10,775 nucleotides of DNA from DASPWV01 sp046727855 (GTDB taxonomy: Bacteria > Acidobacteriota > Vicinamibacteria > Vicinamibacterales > UBA2999): positions 1-10,775 of the forward strand of contig JBKPDL010000162.1 of the NCBI GenBank assembly GCA_046727855.1. Reading direction: 5' to 3'. Shown piece after piece: positions 9,396 to 10,775 of the stretch. Every line of letters starts with the position of its first letter. Within the stretch, counting starts at the first letter, position 1. The notes beneath the pieces were generated by a model that saw only the letters and a program-made list of their open reading frames with translations, was not told where the DNA came from and made no database searches. The position numbers and the translations under genes are program-made.

Positions 9396-9590
9396 CGGAA
9401 ACATGACGGGTAAACGGAGCCGCTGCTTTGGATACCGCAGATCCTCGCGCACGTCCCGTCGCTTCAACACATAGCGCCAGAAGAACCGCAGCGCGTAGAG
9501 CTGGGTGACCACCGTCCCGACGGCGAGCCACCGCTCTTCGAGGAGATAAAGGTGCTAGCGTGCGAGCTGTGCCGGCGTGAGGCGATGCTG
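9396..9590 (-). pseudogene. Tyrosine recombinase (integrase) relic, core-binding domain fragment
   Basis: One minus-strand frame reads QHRLTPAQLAR, a TAG stop (9555-9557), then HLYLLEERWLAVGTVVTQLY, ALRFFWRYVLKRRDVREDL and RYPKQRLRLPVMFP. This is the pattern of the SAM-like core-binding domain of site-specific tyrosine recombinases, often found with IS91-type or integron-like elements: a Y-x-Y-L-L-x-E-R helix, then T-V-x-x-x-x-x-A-L-R-F-F, then Y-P-K-x-x-x-x-L-P. The fragment ends exactly where the catalytic domain should begin (the usual SPEEV-like segment), and no R, HxxR or Y catalytic motifs follow. A neighbouring frame just upstream (RRYPLRGIQLVKAFRQH, about 9601-9654) may be the shifted N-terminus. 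The gene is dead: it has a stop, a probable frameshift and lacks the catalytic half. The assignment rests on remembered family patterns, not on a search. Confidence 0.55.
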
Positions 9591-9851
9591 GCGCGCACCG
9601 GTGCTGGCGGAATGCCTTAACGAGCTGGATGCCGCGAAGCGGGTATCGCCGCGAGAGGAGTCTCGCGCACTCAATTGCGTCCTGCGGCTCTCCATTGGAA
9701 ACACGAAGCATGCTCTGGAAGATGTCTCGTTGAATCTGAGAGGACTGGTTCGTGTCCTCGAGTCTGGCGACAAGTCGATTCGACAGGTGCGCGCGATCGC
9801 TTGCGGGGTCGCTGTTCACCATCGCACCCGCGCGGGATCCGGTATTCGCGC
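9591..9851 (-). other. Unrecognised protein-like stretch between recombinase and DUF499 relics
   Basis: A minus-strand frame is open across this interval and reads like genuine protein, for example NRLVARLEDTNQSSQIQRDI, FQSMLRVSNGEPQDAIECAR and LLSRRYPLRGIQLVKAF. It has no recognisable start or ribosome binding site. I cannot name the family. The last part may be the frame-shifted N-terminus of the recombinase relic. The first part could be the decayed continuation of the DUF499-like gene or a fragment of a third gene. The neighbouring relics are all broken, so I do not call this a functional gene. Confidence 0.4.
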
Positions 9852-10169
9852 TTGATAGAGGTACGTCGCCGCGCCCGCGAGCCGTCGAAGCGCGTCGCCG
9901 AAGATTGCAGGTGGTTCGCCGGGCATGACACAGCCGAGCGTAACACGGCAATCCTCGAGACCACGATGCGCCGCGCCGACTGTGGGCGCAGACCGCATGT
10001 ATACGGTGCGCGCCACCCGACGCGTGGCATGAAGCCTTCCGAGATTTGGTGGCTCCGCGTCGATTTTGAATGGCAACGAATTGGGGCCATCGACATCCCG
10101 CTCGATGATCGGCGGCCACGCATCCGACAGATATCGCGTGAGCTCGAACTGCACGCGCGCGTCATCGAT
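9852..10169 (-). pseudogene. DUF499-type AAA+ ATPase relic (C-terminal fragment)
   Basis: A frame of 106 codons reads IDDARVQFELTRYLSDAW, ERDVDGPNSLPFKIDAE, NLGRLHATRRVARTVYMRSA, PTVGAAHRGLEDCRVTLGCV and GDALRRLAGAATYLYQ. I recognise this as the part of DUF499 / COG1483 proteins just before the conserved ARYWYSTQP-type segment. Here that segment is lost: the frame breaks after TYLYQAR and stops soon after. DUF499 proteins are predicted AAA+ ATPases of about 900-1100 residues that occur beside Zn-ribbon adenine methylases (DUF1156) and helicases in presumed defence loci. Only about a tenth remains, with no Walker motifs and no own start (the nearest start-like codon is the GTG at 10152-10154, without a Shine-Dalgarno sequence). 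It directly abuts the HsdR fragment upstream. The family call is from memory of conserved strings and needs a profile search. Confidence 0.55.
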
Positions 10170-10392
10170 CGTCGATCTGCGCTTGCGTGTAGACCTCGTG
10201 CGCGTCGAGATCAGCCTTGAGGTCGTGCAGTTTGTTTGGATCCGTTTCCTCAGCCAGAACAGTCGTTCGGTACTAGCCGGCGAACGCCTGCTGCATCGTG
10301 TCCGAGTCGTTCATGAAATCGAGGACAAAGACATCGTGCTTCTTCGGATGCGCGCGGTTCAGACGCGACAGCGTCTGCACTGCCTTGGCTAT
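10165..10392 (-). pseudogene. hsdR: Type I restriction endonuclease HsdR relic (helicase motif VI region)
   Basis: The minus-strand frame reads IAKAVQTLSRLNRAHPKKHD, VFVLDFMNDSDTMQQAFAG, a TAG stop (10273-10275), YRTTVLAEETDPNKLHDLKA and DLDAHEVYTQAQIDDR, then a TGA (10162-10164). AVQTLSRLNR is SF2 helicase motif VI as it appears in HsdR, the motor and nuclease subunit of type I restriction-modification. The following VFVLDF and TDPNKLHDLKADLD are highly characteristic of HsdR. A full HsdR is about 800-1100 residues; only about 75 codons remain. The N-terminal nuclease and helicase motifs I-V are absent upstream, where recognisable sequence fades by about 10393, and the C-terminal domain is replaced by the DUF499 fragment. 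The internal stop probably arose from a tyrosine codon by one base change. No hsdM or hsdS is present in the window. Confidence 0.8.
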
Positions 10393-10586
10393 GCGATGTC
10401 GTGGCCGCATTTCAGCGTTCGCTAACAGCCGCGCTGCGCGCGGCCCCTCTGGGCTTCACCGACCAACCCTTCGCCGTACGGATCGCCAACGCTCAAGACG
10501 CGAACGCGCTATGATCACAATCGGCGCCTCGCGGGCATGCTGTCTGCCTGACAACGCATGGGAAGGCCCCTCGGGAGGAGGTCGAC
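10393..10586. other. Intergenic region upstream of the HAF-repeat gene
   Basis: This region lies between the HsdR relic and the plus-strand gene. It holds a compact inverted repeat (GCCGCGC at 10428-10434 and GCGCGGC at 10438-10444, three-base loop) and a -10-like TATGAT at 10510-10515 on the plus strand, about 70 bases before the ATG. No matching -35 element was found, so the promoter call is weak. Confidence 0.6.
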
Positions 10587-10775
10587 ATGCAAGATCGAAT
10601 CAGATTCAGGTTCGTCTTCGTCGTACTCTTCATCCTTCCCCTGGTCAGCGAGTCCGGCCTGGTGACCGCCACCAGTCCTCCACCGCCGACCTACACCATC
10701 ATCGACCTGGGCAACATGGGCGGCATCGACAGCTTTGCCACAGGCATCAACGCGCGGGGCCAAGTCGTGGGCTTC
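10587..10775 (+). CDS. Secreted HAF-repeat protein, 5' fragment (continues past the window)
   Basis: The ATG at 10587-10589 follows a strong AGGAGG (10576-10581) at five bases, which makes the start secure. The 63 visible residues begin with a basic and then hydrophobic segment (MQDRIRFRFVFVVLFILPLV), a signal peptide or N-terminal anchor, followed by a proline-rich linker (TSPPPPT). The first HAF-type repeat comes next (YTIIDLGNMGG, then SFATGINARGQVVGF). The pattern Y-x-I-x-D-L-G-x-x-G-G and G-I-N-x-x-G-Q-V-V-G defines the HAF family of probable extracellular beta-structured repeat proteins, whose function is unknown. The frame is open to the edge, and more repeats are expected beyond it. 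The gene points away from the minus-strand block, and nothing in the window suggests a functional link to it. Confidence 0.85.
   Translation, partial: MQDRIRFRFVFVVLFILPLVSESGLVTATSPPPPTYTIIDLGNMGGIDSFATGINARGQVVGF

Noticed and set aside
9370..10119. A 249-codon minus-strand open frame treated as one hypothetical protein
   Set aside because: It passes through three different relics in changing frames. The recognisable recombinase and DUF499 strings lie in other frames, so it is not one gene; only its middle part (9591-9851) looks protein-like.
10066..10425. A plus-strand open frame of 119 codons
   Set aside because: It is antisense to the HsdR and DUF499 relics and has no family features.
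10421..10444. An integron attC-like half site (GCTAACAGCCGCGCTGCGCG)
   Set aside because: Only one end resembles an attC site. It does not fit the RYYYAAC/GTTRRRY core pair, and no partner box follows within the next 100 bases. The small GC hairpin alone is not evidence.

Overview
The window is GC-rich and reads as soil Acidobacteriota, most likely Vicinamibacteria (subdivision 6). I infer this from content alone: a very large Oar-type TonB-dependent receptor with an N-terminal carboxypeptidase-regulatory-like domain, secreted PD40-propeller/CehA-McbA-type metallohydrolases, a secreted M28 aminopeptidase and a HAF-repeat protein. This combination is typical of that group. No rRNA, tRNA or CRISPR array was seen.

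Positions 1-9091 form a minus-strand block, read from high to low coordinates: M28 peptidase (7430-9091), Oar-like receptor (4096-7332), then two tandem paralogues (1493-3962 and 1-1386). Each paralogue has a signal peptide, a TolB/PD40 beta-propeller and a PHP-like metallohydrolase domain. The block looks like an envelope and export module for taking up and breaking down peptides or small amide/ester compounds; the substrate cannot be read from sequence. Both paralogues are damaged. The upstream copy has a one-base frameshift at about 3255. The downstream copy has lost about 70-75 codons at about position 225, including the HxH metal-binding motif, and is also shifted out of frame. The receptor and the peptidase are intact. 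A perfect 14-bp inverted repeat lies between the receptor and the first propeller gene.

Positions 9092-10586 contain no intact gene, but they are not empty. On the minus strand they hold a row of decayed fragments. One is the motif VI region of a type I restriction HsdR subunit, with an in-frame stop. It abuts the C-terminal part of a DUF499-type ATPase. Next comes an unrecognised protein-like stretch, and then the core-binding part of a tyrosine recombinase with an in-frame stop. I read this as the remains of a defence island or integrative element collapsed by deletions. It is the most unusual part of the window.

At the right edge a plus-strand gene with a strong Shine-Dalgarno sequence begins (10587 onward). 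It encodes a secreted HAF-repeat protein cut by the window end.
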